Notes under the pieces: generated by a model
The model's input: only the letters and a program-made list of their open reading frames with translations
What the model was told of the DNA's origin: nothing
Databases searched by the model: none
Assembly: GCF_030818655.1 (NCBI RefSeq)
Contig: NZ_JAUTAN010000001.1
Location: 3,968,001 to 4,032,000 of the forward strand
Length of the DNA: 64,000 nucleotides
Origin: Nocardioides zeae
Lineage (GTDB): Bacteria; Actinomycetota; Actinomycetes; Propionibacteriales; Nocardioidaceae
Direction of reading: 5' to 3'
Position numbers and translations under genes: made by a program
Shown here: positions 52,159 to 60,566 of the stretch, in pieces
Layout: every line of letters begins with the position of its first letter
How positions within the stretch are numbered: position 1 is the stretch's first letter

Positions 52159-52817
52159 GCGAGCGACCACCGGTCCGCGTGCTGCTGGTCGACGACCAGG
52201 AGCTCGTGCGTTCGGGGCTGCGCCGGATCCTGCGGCGCCGCGCGGGGTTCGAGGTCGTCGCGGAGTGCGACGACGGCGACGAGGTGCCCGCGGCGGTCGC
52301 GGCCCACGGTCCCGACCTCGTCGTGATGGACCTGCGGATGCGCCGCGTCGACGGGATCGCGGCGACGGCGGCGCTGCGCGAGGAGGCCGATGCCCCGCCC
52401 GTGCTCGTGCTGACGACCTTCGACGACGACGAGCTGCTGTCCGGTGCGCTCCGGGCGGGAGCGGCCGGCTTCTGCCTGAAGGACACGCCCGCCGACGACC
52501 TGGTGCGCGCCGCCCACGCCGTCGCCGCGGGCGCCTCGTGGCTCGACCCGACGGTGACGGGTCGCGTGCTCGCGACGTACCGCGCCGTGGCCCCCGCGTC
52601 GTCGGTGGGCCTCGACGTGCTCACCCAGCGGGAGACCGAGGTTCTGCGTGCCATCGGCCGGGGGCTGACGAACGGGGAGATCGCGGCCGAGCTCACCATC
52701 TCCGAGCTGACGGTGAAGAGCCACGTCGGCCGGATCTTCACCAAGCTCGGGCTCCGCGACCGCGCCGCCGCCGTCGTGCACGCCTTCGACACCGGCCTGG
52801 TGCGTCCCGGCGGGTAG
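52155..52817 (+). CDS. LuxR-family response regulator
   Basis: A 220-residue regulator. Receiver: VLLVDDQELVRSGLRRIL, VVMDLRMRRVDG, VLTTFDDDELL, FCLKDTPADDL. LuxR HTH: LTQRETEVLRAIGRGLTNGEIAAELTI, VKSHVGRIFTKLGL. Starts at GTG overlapping the kinase stop (GTGA). Its gene is followed by a small secreted-protein gene 87 bases on, which could be a target. Confidence 0.93.
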   Translation: MSERPPVRVLLVDDQELVRSGLRRILRRRAGFEVVAECDDGDEVPAAVAAHGPDLVVMDLRMRRVDGIAATAALREEADAPPVLVLTTFDDDELLSGALRAGAAGFCLKDTPADDLVRAAHAVAAGASWLDPTVTGRVLATYRAVAPASSVGLDVLTQRETEVLRAIGRGLTNGEIAAELTISELTVKSHVGRIFTKLGLRDRAAAVVHAFDTGLVRPGG

Positions 52818-52904
52818 CGGACCCGCCGGGTCCGGTCCAGACCTCCGGAGCCACTTCGGGGAATCCGGGGGACAGGGGCCGCGCGGGTTCCTAGCGTGCG
52901 TGCC

Positions 52905-53159
52905 ATGAGGTTCCGCACCCTGATCGCCGCCGTCCTGCTCGTGCTCACCGGGCTCGTCGCTGCCCCGGCCGTCGGCTCCGCCGCCCCTGCTGCCCCCGCC
53001 GCTGCCGCGGCGTCCTGCACGAAGACGTCGAGCGGCACGTGCATCAAGGGCGGGCAGTTCTGCCCGAAGAAGTCCTACGGCAAGAGCGGCTACGACAAGA
53101 ACCACAAGCGCTGGGTGTGCAAGGGCGACCGCAACCACCCGAAGTGGACCAAGCCCTGA
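52905..53159 (+). CDS. Small secreted basic Cys-rich protein
   Basis: An 84-residue exported protein. Residues 1-28 are a Sec signal (VLLVLTGLVAAPAVGSAAPA). The mature part has an Ala/Pro linker and then four Cys in CTKTSSGTCIKGGQFCPKKS and WVCKGDRNHPKW, predicted as two disulfides, with many Lys and Gly. Similar Cys-Gly-Lys-Asp modules occur in small actinobacterial secreted proteins of unknown role. The spacing suggests a calcium- or wall-binding module, but none is proven. It lies between a two-component system and an acyl-CoA synthetase gene. Confidence 0.75.
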   Translation: MRFRTLIAAVLLVLTGLVAAPAVGSAAPAAPAAAAASCTKTSSGTCIKGGQFCPKKSYGKSGYDKNHKRWVCKGDRNHPKWTKP

Positions 53160-53180
53160 CGGCTCGGTCCACGGCGCGGG

Positions 53181-54713
53181 TCAGCCCGCGGCGTACTGCT
53201 CCTTCAGCACGCGGCGCAGCAGCTTGCCGGTCGGGGTGCGGGGCAGCTCCTCGGTGAAGTCGAGGGTGCGCGGGCACTTGACCCGGGTGAGGCGCTCCCG
53301 CACGTGCTCGAGGAGCGCCTCGGCGCGCTCCCGGCTCGGGTCGAGGCCCGGCCGCAGCTGCACGACGGCGCGCACCTCCGCGCCGTACTCCGGGTGCGAC
53401 ACGCCGAACACCGCGGCGTCGGCGACGTCGGGGTGCGCCACGAGGACGTTCTCGGCCTCCTGGGGATAGACGTTGACGCCCCCGACGAGCACCAGGTCCT
53501 CGCGGCGGTCGCTGAGGTAGAGGTAGCCGTCGGCGTCGACGTACCCGAGGTCGCCGACCGTGCGCCAGCCGCGCTCGTCGCGCGTGGCCGCGGTCTTCTC
53601 CGGCGCATTGAGGTAGCTGAAGTCCAGTCCGCCCTCCGACCAGATGGTGCCGTGCTCGCCGGGCGGCAGCTCGTTGCCGTCGGCGTCGAGGACGTGGGGC
53701 GTGCCCAGCACGGCGCGGCCCACGGAGCCCGGCCGCTCGAGTGCCTCCGCCGAGCGGATCACGGTGAGGAGGATGGCCTCGGTGCACGAGTAGTACTCGT
53801 CCACGATCGGACCGACCCAGTCGATCATCGCCCGCTTCACGTCGGGCGGGCAGGGTGCGGCGGCGTGGATGACGGCCCGGAGCGAGGAGAGGTCGGCGGC
53901 CGCGCGCACCTCCTCGGGCAGCTGCAGCATCCGCACGAACATCGTGGGCACCATCTGGGTGTGCGTCACGCGGCGCGCCTCGACGAGGCGCAGGGCCTCG
54001 GCGGCGTCGAACTTCGGCATGACGACCACCGAGCCGCCGAACCGCTGCACCGTCATCGAGGTGCGGAGCGGGGCCGCGTGGTAGAGCGGGGCGGGGGAGA
54101 GGTAGACCGTGTCGGCGTCGAAGCCCCACGTCGCCTGGAGGAACGGGGCGGTGCCCGGGGCGGTGCCGAGGGGTGCGTTCGGCAGGGTCGCGGCGACGCC
54201 CTTGGGGCGCCCGGTGGTGCCGGAGGAGTAGAGCAGGTCGACGCCCTCGCGCTCGGGGCCGGTCGGCCGAGCGGGCTGCGCCGCCAGCAGCGGGCGGAGC
54301 TCCTCGAAGACGTCCTCGTGGCCCGCGGCGGGGCCGTCGACGGTGAAGGCGGCGACGGGGCGGTCCACCTCGGCCAGCGCCGCCGCGGCGACGGCGGCGT
54401 GACTGGTGGCCGTGAACAGGGCGCGGGCGCCCGAGTCCGCCAGGATGTAGGCGATCTCGTTGACGGTCAGGCGCTCGGCGATCGCGGTGTAGCGCAGGCC
54501 GGAGCGTTGGGCCGCCCAGGCCACCTCGAGCAGGCCGACGACGTTGGGCAGCAGGATCGCGACCACGTCACCGTCGGCGATGCCGCGCTCGCGCAGGAGG
54601 TTGGCGATGCGGATCGAGTCGTCCACCAGCTCGGCGTAGGTCACCTGCGTGGCGCCGAGCTCGTAGGCCACCTTGTCCGGCGTGCGCTCCGCATGGGTGT
54701 CGGGGAAGTCCAC
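53181..54713 (-). CDS. Acyl-CoA synthetase (AMP-binding, FadD family)
   Basis: A 510-residue ATP-dependent acyl-CoA ligase. Motifs: YSSGTTGRPKGV (AMP binding), LYHAAPL, YSCTE (adenine-binding), GDLGYVDADGYLYLSDRREDLV, and PRTPTGKLLRR with catalytic Lys. Its promoter carries the AGCGAGCGTTCG word shared with the TetR-family regulator, transporter and kinase/ACAD genes. It likely activates the imported acid. The chain length preference cannot be read from sequence. Confidence 0.92.
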   Translation of the reverse strand: MDFPDTHAERTPDKVAYELGATQVTYAELVDDSIRIANLLRERGIADGDVVAILLPNVVGLLEVAWAAQRSGLRYTAIAERLTVNEIAYILADSGARALFTATSHAAVAAAALAEVDRPVAAFTVDGPAAGHEDVFEELRPLLAAQPARPTGPEREGVDLLYSSGTTGRPKGVAATLPNAPLGTAPGTAPFLQATWGFDADTVYLSPAPLYHAAPLRTSMTVQRFGGSVVVMPKFDAAEALRLVEARRVTHTQMVPTMFVRMLQLPEEVRAAADLSSLRAVIHAAAPCPPDVKRAMIDWVGPIVDEYYSCTEAILLTVIRSAEALERPGSVGRAVLGTPHVLDADGNELPPGEHGTIWSEGGLDFSYLNAPEKTAATRDERGWRTVGDLGYVDADGYLYLSDRREDLVLVGGVNVYPQEAENVLVAHPDVADAAVFGVSHPEYGAEVRAVVQLRPGLDPSRERAEALLEHVRERLTRVKCPRTLDFTEELPRTPTGKLLRRVLKEQYAAG

Positions 54714-54725
54714 TCCAGCTCCTTC

Positions 54726-54747
54726 TAAACGAACGCTCGCTCAGTTA
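54726..54747. promoter_or_regulatory. Operator-like site 1 (acyl-CoA synthetase promoter)
   Basis: On the minus strand it contains AGCGAGCGTTCG followed by TTTA, flanked by CTG. The 12-mer is identical to sites 3 and 4. It lies 13 bases upstream of the acyl-CoA synthetase start codon. Probably bound by the TetR-family regulator encoded next door. Confidence 0.7.
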
Positions 54748-54810
54748 CGCGGTCAATGTAAGGCGGACCACACCGGTCGTCAAGATCGGGTTGCCGCCCG
54801 CCCTCCCGGG

Positions 54811-55392
54811 TCAGCGCGCCATGGCGAGCGCGAGGTCGGCGTACGTCGCCGCCATCTCCTCCGGTGAGACCGGGCCGTCGGCGTGGTACCAGGTCACGAT
54901 CGACCGGCTCATGTTGATGATGGCGCGCGCGGCCTCGCGCGGGTGCGCCGTGCCGAAGGTGCCGTCGGCGACGCCGCGGTCGATCACCGCCCGGAACAAG
55001 GTCTCCTGCTGGTCGCGCAGGCCGACGATGGTCGCGAGCCCCTCCTCGTCGAGGCTGCGGATCTCCGAGGCGCCGATGAGGGCCTCCCGCTGGCGGCGGA
55101 TGTGGAAGAGCACCCAGGTGCGGACGAGGGCGCTGAGCTGCCGGTCGGCGTCCCCGCCGGCGGCGAGCACCGCCGACCGGGTCTCCTCGATGACCTCGCT
55201 GAGGATGTCCACCATGATCGCCTGGAGGATCTGCTGCTTCGACTTGAAGTGGTAGTAGATCGACGCGACCGTCACGTCCGCAGCGGCGGCGATGTCGCGC
55301 GTCGACGCCCCGTGGTAGCCCACCTTGCCGAAGAGCTCGACGGCGCCCTCGATGATGACCGCCCGCCCGCCCCGGCGTCCCGACGTCGCCAT
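54811..55392 (-). CDS. TetR-family transcriptional regulator
   Basis: A 193-residue regulator. The N-terminal HTH (about 10-55) reads AVELFGKVGYHGASTRDIAAAADVTVASIYYHFKSKQQILQAIM, the TetR signature (motif ASTRDIAAAADVTVASIYYHF split over helices 2-3). The C-terminal ligand domain (about 70-190) is helical, of the TetR_C family common next to acyl-CoA genes (ACAD/fatty-acid regulators). Start ATG 55392. The operator-like motif occurs at four sites in this neighbourhood, so it is likely the local regulator responding to an acyl-CoA. Confidence 0.92.
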   Translation of the reverse strand: MATSGRRGGRAVIIEGAVELFGKVGYHGASTRDIAAAADVTVASIYYHFKSKQQILQAIMVDILSEVIEETRSAVLAAGGDADRQLSALVRTWVLFHIRRQREALIGASEIRSLDEEGLATIVGLRDQQETLFRAVIDRGVADGTFGTAHPREAARAIINMSRSIVTWYHADGPVSPEEMAATYADLALAMAR

Positions 55393-55490
55393 GCCTGCTC
55401 CTGTCTCGTGACGGCCGCGGTGACCGGGTGTGGTCGCTGATCCTGCCTGATGCGCGCCCCGGAGCGGGGGCCACCCGGACGCGTCGCGGA

Positions 55491-55535
55491 GTCGTGGCCC
55501 CAGTGCCACGGAAAACGCAGCGGTGGGGCCACGAC
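55491..55535. repeat. Palindrome family A, copy 3
   Basis: GTCGTGGCCCCAGTGC at 55491-55506 and GCGGTGGGGCCACGAC at 55520-55535, less perfect than copies 1 and 2 (13 outer bases pair). The loop CACGGAAAACGCA is similar to the inverse of copy 1's loop. Here it lies between divergent genes, where a terminator is not expected. Confidence 0.8.
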
Positions 55536-55555
55536 CCCGGGGCGGCACGCGAACC

Positions 55556-55573
55556 TAACGATCGCTCGGTAAT
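55556..55573. promoter_or_regulatory. Operator-like site 2
   Basis: TAACGATCGCTCGGTAAT, a degenerate version of the 15-mer at sites 3 and 4. It lies in the 321-base divergent gap 55393-55713 between tetR and the transporter. It may serve tetR, although it lies about 165 bases from its start. The rest of the gap holds copy 3 of palindrome family A and an AT-rich stretch around 55610. Confidence 0.55.
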
Positions 55574-55619
55574 CGCGGTGGCACAAGACCCAGCAACCGC
55601 GCTGCTTTGGAGGATTATT

Positions 55620-55640
55620 TATAGCGAGCGTTCGGTATTG
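55620..55640. promoter_or_regulatory. Operator-like site 3 (transporter promoter)
   Basis: AGCGAGCGTTCGGTA at 55623-55637, identical to site 4. It directly follows the AT-rich AGGATTATTTAT, a likely promoter -10 zone, about 77 bases before the substrate-binding-protein ATG. Confidence 0.75.
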
Positions 55641-55713
55641 CATTCGCCGACGCCGGACCGTACGGTGACGCCGGTCACGCTCGACGGGAGCGGCCGACTC
55701 CAGGAGAAGAACC

Positions 55714-56901
55714 ATGAAGAAGTTCGCAGCCGCGGCGCTCGCCGTGGCCTCGGTGGCCAGCCTCGCCGCATGCGGCGACGACAGCTCGTCGGGTCGTGAG
55801 GACGGTGTCGTGCGCATCGGTCTCGTCGGTCCCGAGACGGGCGCGGCGCCGCAGTTCTACACCGATCTGCTCCGCCCGGTGGAGCTGGCCGTGGCCGACC
55901 TCGCCGACGAGTACGGCCTCGACATCGAGATCGTCACGGTGGACGACAAGGGCACCCCCGACGGTGCCTCGGCGGCCGTCCAGCAGCTGCTCAACACCGA
56001 GGACGTCGATGCGATCTTCGGCCCGCCGCAGTCGGGCAACGCCCTCCAGGTGGCCGAGGTCATCCAGCGCAGCGGCCGTCCGTGGCTGAGCGCCGCCCTG
56101 GCGCCGGAGATCATGGACGAGTCCCTCGACCCCAACTGGCTGTTCCGCACCAACTACAACGCCAGCGACCTGTCCTCGGTCGTGGCGCAGTACCTCTTCT
56201 CGGGCGACAGCACCGTGGGCATCGTGCACTCGGCCGACGCCTACGGGCAGAGCGGCGCCGAGTCCATCGAGGCCGAGGCCGAGGAGCTGGGCGCCGACAT
56301 CGCGGCCGTCGAGGCGATCCAGCCCGGGACGACCGACTTCAGTGCCGGCATCTCGCGCCTCGCAGCCGCCGGTGTCGACACCGTCTTCCTCGCCATCACG
56401 GCCGGCGCCGACACCGCGACGGTCACGAAGGCGATCGCCCAGGAGGGCCTCGCTGCCGACCGGGTCGTCACCAACGCGACGATCCTCGCGGACTTCGCGA
56501 CGCTGGCCGACCCGGAGCAGTGGGAGAACCTGGTCTTCATCGACCCGCGCGACCTGACCGGCGACACCGTCGCGGGCATCGCGGCGGACTACGAGGCGGA
56601 GTACGGCGAGGCGCCGATCATCCCCACCAACGTCTACAGCTGGATGGCCGCGGTCGACGCCTACCTGCAGGCGGTCGCCGAGGTGGGCGACGCCCGCGAC
56701 TTCGACGCCGTGCGCGAGGCGATGGAGGGCCTCGAGGAGGTCTCCGTGCGCGACGACGTCTACGAGAAGCCGTTCGGTGCGGGTGACCACGAGATCTACG
56801 AGCCCGAGGACCCCTCGCAGTGGGTCGTCTTCGGCTTCGACGGCGAGGGCGCGCTGGAGGCCCGGGGCGACCTGGGCACCTGCATCGCCGACGGCTGCTG
56901 A
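55714..56901 (+). CDS. ABC transporter substrate-binding lipoprotein (Leu/Ile/Val-family)
   Basis: A 395-residue periplasmic-binding-protein-like lipoprotein with signal peptide and lipobox SLAAC. The mature part follows the LivK fold: IGLVGPETGAAPQFYTDL opening, VTVDDKGTPDGASAAVQQLL, PPQSGNALQVAEVIQ and NVYSWMAAVDAYLQAV. The fold is the same as for amino-acid receptors, but in this operon the ligand is likely an organic acid. GGAG precedes the ATG. It is followed after 42 bases by the permease gene. Confidence 0.92.
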   Translation: MKKFAAAALAVASVASLAACGDDSSSGREDGVVRIGLVGPETGAAPQFYTDLLRPVELAVADLADEYGLDIEIVTVDDKGTPDGASAAVQQLLNTEDVDAIFGPPQSGNALQVAEVIQRSGRPWLSAALAPEIMDESLDPNWLFRTNYNASDLSSVVAQYLFSGDSTVGIVHSADAYGQSGAESIEAEAEELGADIAAVEAIQPGTTDFSAGISRLAAAGVDTVFLAITAGADTATVTKAIAQEGLAADRVVTNATILADFATLADPEQWENLVFIDPRDLTGDTVAGIAADYEAEYGEAPIIPTNVYSWMAAVDAYLQAVAEVGDARDFDAVREAMEGLEEVSVRDDVYEKPFGAGDHEIYEPEDPSQWVVFGFDGEGALEARGDLGTCIADGC

Positions 56902-56943
56902 GCGCCGTACCGACAACCCGAGAACCTGGGAGAGAGGTCGCCG

Positions 56944-57810
56944 ATGGACGCCGTGGTGTCCGGGATCGTGCTGGCGGGGCTGTACGCCCTGGTCGGCCAG
57001 GGGCTGGTGCTGACGTTCGTCACCACCCGCACCCTCAACTTCGCCTCCGGTGAGCTCCTCGCCGTCGGCGGCTTCCTCGCCCTGGGGGTGGGCAGCTGGT
57101 CCTGGCTGCCCACCCCGGGGAAGCTCGCCGTCGTCGTGCTCGTCGGCGGCGCCCTCGGCGCGGTGGTGCACCGGTGGTTGGTGCTGCCCTTCGCCCGCGG
57201 CGAGCACGACTCGCGCTGGCTGCTCAGCACCGTGGGCATCTCCTACGTGCTGCTCAACCTCTTCACCAACGGTGAGGGCGCGAACCCGCAGCGCGTCGAG
57301 CTGACCCGCAACCCCGGCACCGTGGAGGTGCTGGGCGTGGGGGTCAACCGCCAGTCGCTGGTGATCGCGGTCGTCGCGGTCGTCGTGACGCTCGCGCTCG
57401 TGGCGGCCTCGCGCTGGACCTCCGGCGGCGTCATCATGCGCGCTGTCGCCGAGGACCCGCGCACGGTCGCGCTCATGGGCATCTCGCCGCGGCTCGTGGG
57501 TGCGGTGGCGTACGCCGCGGCCACCGCCCTCGCCGCCCTCGCGGGCGTGCTCTGGTCCTCCGAGGTGGGCGCCACGCCGGGCCTCGGCGTGCACGTGCTC
57601 GTCTCCGCGTTCGCGGTGGCGGTCATCGGCGGCCTCACCTCCTTCTGGGGACCGCTCGTCGGCGCCGTCGTCTTCGGTGTCGTCGTGCAGGTCAGTGCCT
57701 ACGAGCTGGGCGCCCTCTGGGGCCAGGTCGCCGGTCTGGCGCTGGTCATCGTGGTGCTGGTCCTCCGCCCGGAGGGCCTGGTCGGTCGACGCATGGAGGC
57801 GAAGCTGTGA
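56944..57810 (+). CDS. Branched-chain-type ABC permease (LivH-like)
   Basis: A 288-residue permease with about eight hydrophobic segments. Opening AVVSGIVLAGLYALVGQGLVLTFVTTRTLNFASGELLA is the LivH signature region, and GLTSFWGPLVGAVVFGVV and VLVLRPEGLVGRR close it. The stop overlaps the start of the fused LivM-LivG gene. The Ser/Gly-rich cytosolic loop with ALMGISPRLVGAVAYA is the EAA loop contacting the ATPase. Confidence 0.93.
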   Translation: MDAVVSGIVLAGLYALVGQGLVLTFVTTRTLNFASGELLAVGGFLALGVGSWSWLPTPGKLAVVVLVGGALGAVVHRWLVLPFARGEHDSRWLLSTVGISYVLLNLFTNGEGANPQRVELTRNPGTVEVLGVGVNRQSLVIAVVAVVVTLALVAASRWTSGGVIMRAVAEDPRTVALMGISPRLVGAVAYAAATALAALAGVLWSSEVGATPGLGVHVLVSAFAVAVIGGLTSFWGPLVGAVVFGVVVQVSAYELGALWGQVAGLALVIVVLVLRPEGLVGRRMEAKL

Positions 57811-59765
57811 GCACGACGACCTCGACCTCCCGGCTCCTCGACCGGTTCCGCCGCGGGGAGGCGGCGCGCGACCTGGGCTTCCTCGGGGTGCTGCTCGCCG
57901 CCGCCGCCTGGATCGCCGTGCCTGCCCTCAGCGGCGACGGCACGACCCTCGCGGGCACGCAGACGGCCGCGGTCGTGGTGGCGGTCGCCGTCGCCGCGGC
58001 GGGGCTGAACCTGCTGTCGGGCCACGCCCGTCTCATCTCGCTCGGCCAGGGCGCCTTCTTCGCGATCGGTGCCTACGTCAGCGCCTACCTCTCGGTCGAC
58101 TCCGCCCTGCACCCGCTGGTCGCGATCGTGGTGGCCCTCGTCGTCACGGCGGCGTTCGGCGGCCTGCTGGCGCTCTGCACCATGCGGCTGCGGGGCCCGG
58201 CGTTCGCCATGGTGACGCTGGTCGTCGCCATCCTCACCGAGCGCGTGCTCGCCGAGTGGGCGCCGCTCGGCCGGCTCTCCGGCTACCCCAACACCCTCGA
58301 CCACGGCAGCGGGCTCATGCCCCCCGTCGAGGTGTTCGGGACCAGCCTCGAGCCGCCGCTGTTCGCGGGCACCGAGGCCACGGTGGTCGTCGCGATCCTC
58401 GTCGTGGCGGTCGTCGCCCTCGTCGGCTACCGCAACGTGGCCCGCTCGCCCTGGGGGCGCTCGCTGCACGCCATCGGCACCAGCGAGCACCTCGCGGCGC
58501 ACCTGGGCGTCAACGTCTTCGGGCGCAAGGTCGCCGTGATGGCGCTGGCGTCGACGTACGGCGCCCTCGGCGGGGTCTTCTACGCCCAGGTGTTCGCCCA
58601 CCTGCAGCCCGAGAGCTTCACCATGCTGCTCTCGATCACCATGATCCTGGCGGTCATCCTCGGCGGTGCGGGCACGGTCGCGGGGCCGCTCGTGGGCGCC
58701 GTCATCATCGTGCTGCTCCAGCGCACCGACGCGTTGACGCCGCTCGTCGACCTGCAGCGCCAGGTCAGCGACACCTGGTACCTCTCGACCCCCGGCCTCA
58801 TCGGCGTGCTCCTCGTGCTCACGCTGGCGTTCCTGCCCCAGGGCATCGTGGGCGGGCTCGGCGAGCTCGCCCAGCGGCTGCCGGGGCGCAGCGCCCCGTC
58901 GGTCCCGTCGGTCCCGACGGCCCCGGGCGTGACCGCGCGGGAGGTCGCCACCGTGCCGTCCGACGGTGGAGGAGGCGGCGGCGGAGGCGACGACGTGCTG
59001 CTGGCCGTGCGCGGCGTGTCGAAGAGCTTCGGCGGCATCAAGGCGGTGCGGGCGGCCGAGCTCGTCGTGCGGCGCGGCACCATCCACGCGGTCATCGGCC
59101 CCAACGGTGCCGGCAAGACCACGGTGGCCAACCTGGTCACCGGTGTCTACGGCATCGACGGTGGCGAGATCACCCTCGACGGCCGCCGCATCGACGGGCG
59201 CCGCACCCACGCGATCGTGCGCGCGGGTGTCGCCCGCACCTTCCAGACGCCGCTGCTCTTCACCCACGCGAGCGCGACCGAGAACGTGCTGGCCGGCTTC
59301 CCCGACACGGGGCGCCTGCCGCTGGTGCGCGCCTGGCTGAAGGACCCGGGGCAGTACCGCCGGGCCCGCGAGCTGCGCGACCGCGCGGCCGAGCTCCTCG
59401 AGCTCGTCGGCCTCGGTGCGGACGGGCACGTCGAGGCGGGGAGCCTGCCCTACGGCAAGCAGCGTGCGCTGGAGATCGCGCGGGCGCTCGCGAGCGACCC
59501 GCGGCTGCTGATCCTCGACGAGCCCGCCGCGGGCCTCAACACGGCGGAGACGGCCGAGCTGGGTCGACTGATGCTGACGCTGCGCGCGCGGGGCCTGGCG
59601 ATGGTCGTGGTGGAGCACCACATGGACCTGGTGACCCAGGTGTCGGACGAGGTGACCTGCATGGAGAGCGGCGCCGTGCTGGCGCACGGCACGGCGGCCC
59701 AGGTGCTCGCCGAGCCGGCGGTCGTCGAGGCCTACCTCGGCGTGGAGATGGAGGAGACGGCATGA
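57807..59765 (+). CDS. Fused permease-ATPase (LivM-LivG-like)
   Basis: A 652-residue fusion. Residues about 20-350 form the LivM permease: GLNLLSGHARLISLGQGAFFAIGAY and VAVMALASTYGALGGVFYAQV are family hallmarks. A Gly-rich linker (SDGGGGGGGGDD, about 388-399) joins it to a LivG ATPase with Walker A GPNGAGKTT, RTFQTPLLFTHASATENVLAG, LPYGKQRALEIARAL, and LILDEPAAGLN. Unlike the usual pair of genes, one protein supplies both. GTGA and ATGA overlaps link it to LivH and LivF. Confidence 0.93.
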   Translation: MSTTTSTSRLLDRFRRGEAARDLGFLGVLLAAAAWIAVPALSGDGTTLAGTQTAAVVVAVAVAAAGLNLLSGHARLISLGQGAFFAIGAYVSAYLSVDSALHPLVAIVVALVVTAAFGGLLALCTMRLRGPAFAMVTLVVAILTERVLAEWAPLGRLSGYPNTLDHGSGLMPPVEVFGTSLEPPLFAGTEATVVVAILVVAVVALVGYRNVARSPWGRSLHAIGTSEHLAAHLGVNVFGRKVAVMALASTYGALGGVFYAQVFAHLQPESFTMLLSITMILAVILGGAGTVAGPLVGAVIIVLLQRTDALTPLVDLQRQVSDTWYLSTPGLIGVLLVLTLAFLPQGIVGGLGELAQRLPGRSAPSVPSVPTAPGVTAREVATVPSDGGGGGGGGDDVLLAVRGVSKSFGGIKAVRAAELVVRRGTIHAVIGPNGAGKTTVANLVTGVYGIDGGEITLDGRRIDGRRTHAIVRAGVARTFQTPLLFTHASATENVLAGFPDTGRLPLVRAWLKDPGQYRRARELRDRAAELLELVGLGADGHVEAGSLPYGKQRALEIARALASDPRLLILDEPAAGLNTAETAELGRLMLTLRARGLAMVVVEHHMDLVTQVSDEVTCMESGAVLAHGTAAQVLAEPAVVEAYLGVEMEETA

Positions 59766-60472
59766 GCCTCGTGCTGGACAAGGTCGCCTCGGGCTACGGT
59801 CGGCTGGCCGTGCTGCACGGCGTCGACCTCGAGGTGCCCCGCGGGCAGATCGTGTCGGTCGTGGGTGCGAACGGCGCCGGCAAGTCGACGCTCGCGCAGA
59901 CGGTCAGCGGGCTGCTCGCGACGACGGCGGGCAGCATCGTGCTCGACGGCACGCCCGTGCACCGGCTGCGCCCGGAGCGGCGGGCGCGGCTCGGGCTCGT
60001 CCACGTGCCCGAGGGGCGGCGCCTCTTCGGTGGCCTCACCGTCGCCGAGAACGTGGGGATGGGGCGCCACGCGGCCCGCGGTCGCAGCGGCGACCCGGAC
60101 GTGGTCGAGCACCTCCTCGACTCCTTCCCGCGGCTGCGCGAGCGCTGGGGGCAGCGGGCGGGCCTGCTGTCGGGCGGCGAGCAGCAGATGGTCGCGCTGG
60201 CCCGGGCCGCGGCTGCGCGACCGCGCTACCTGCTCCTCGACGAGCCGTCCCTCGGCCTGAGCCCGCGGCTGAGCGCGGAGGTCTTCCGGCTCGTCGCGAT
60301 GATCGCGGCGGAGACGGGTGCCGGGGTCGTGCTCGTGGAGCAGCGCGTCGACGCCGCGCTCCGGCTCGCCACCACCGGCCACGTGATCGAGCACGGGCGG
60401 ATCGTCGTGTCGGGCGACGCCGAGGAGCTCCGCACGTCGGAGATGGTCCGTCAGGCCTACCTCGGCACCTGA
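59762..60472 (+). CDS. ABC transporter ATP-binding protein (LivF-like)
   Basis: A 236-residue ATPase: Walker A GANGAGKST, HVPEGRRLFGGLTVAENVGMG (LivF hallmark), LSGGEQQMVALARAAAARP, LLLDEPSLGLSP, VEQRVDAALRLA. It overlaps the fusion gene's stop. With the LivG half it forms the heterodimer. It is the last gene of the transporter operon; 94 bases follow before the kinase, holding site 4. Confidence 0.95.
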   Translation: MSLVLDKVASGYGRLAVLHGVDLEVPRGQIVSVVGANGAGKSTLAQTVSGLLATTAGSIVLDGTPVHRLRPERRARLGLVHVPEGRRLFGGLTVAENVGMGRHAARGRSGDPDVVEHLLDSFPRLRERWGQRAGLLSGGEQQMVALARAAAARPRYLLLDEPSLGLSPRLSAEVFRLVAMIAAETGAGVVLVEQRVDAALRLATTGHVIEHGRIVVSGDAEELRTSEMVRQAYLGT

Positions 60473-60527
60473 GCCGGGCGGGGGCGTGCTCCCGGTTGAC
60501 CCCGGGGGCCGCACCCGCCATGCTATC

Positions 60528-60546
60528 TAAGCGAGCGTTCGGTAAG
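60528..60546. promoter_or_regulatory. Operator-like site 4 (kinase/ACAD promoter)
   Basis: AGCGAGCGTTCGGTA at 60530-60544, the same 15-mer as site 3, about 22 bases upstream of the kinase ATG and preceded by TGCTATCTA, a possible -10 element at 60521-60529. Indicates that kinase and ACAD are transcribed separately from the transporter but controlled alike. Confidence 0.75.
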
Positions 60547-60566
60547 TTTCGGGACAAGGGAGCACC

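Noticed and set aside
55393..55713. Hidden small gene in the tetR-transporter gap
   Set aside because: No convincing frame with start and ribosome-binding site; the gap is explained by a palindrome and two operator-like sites.
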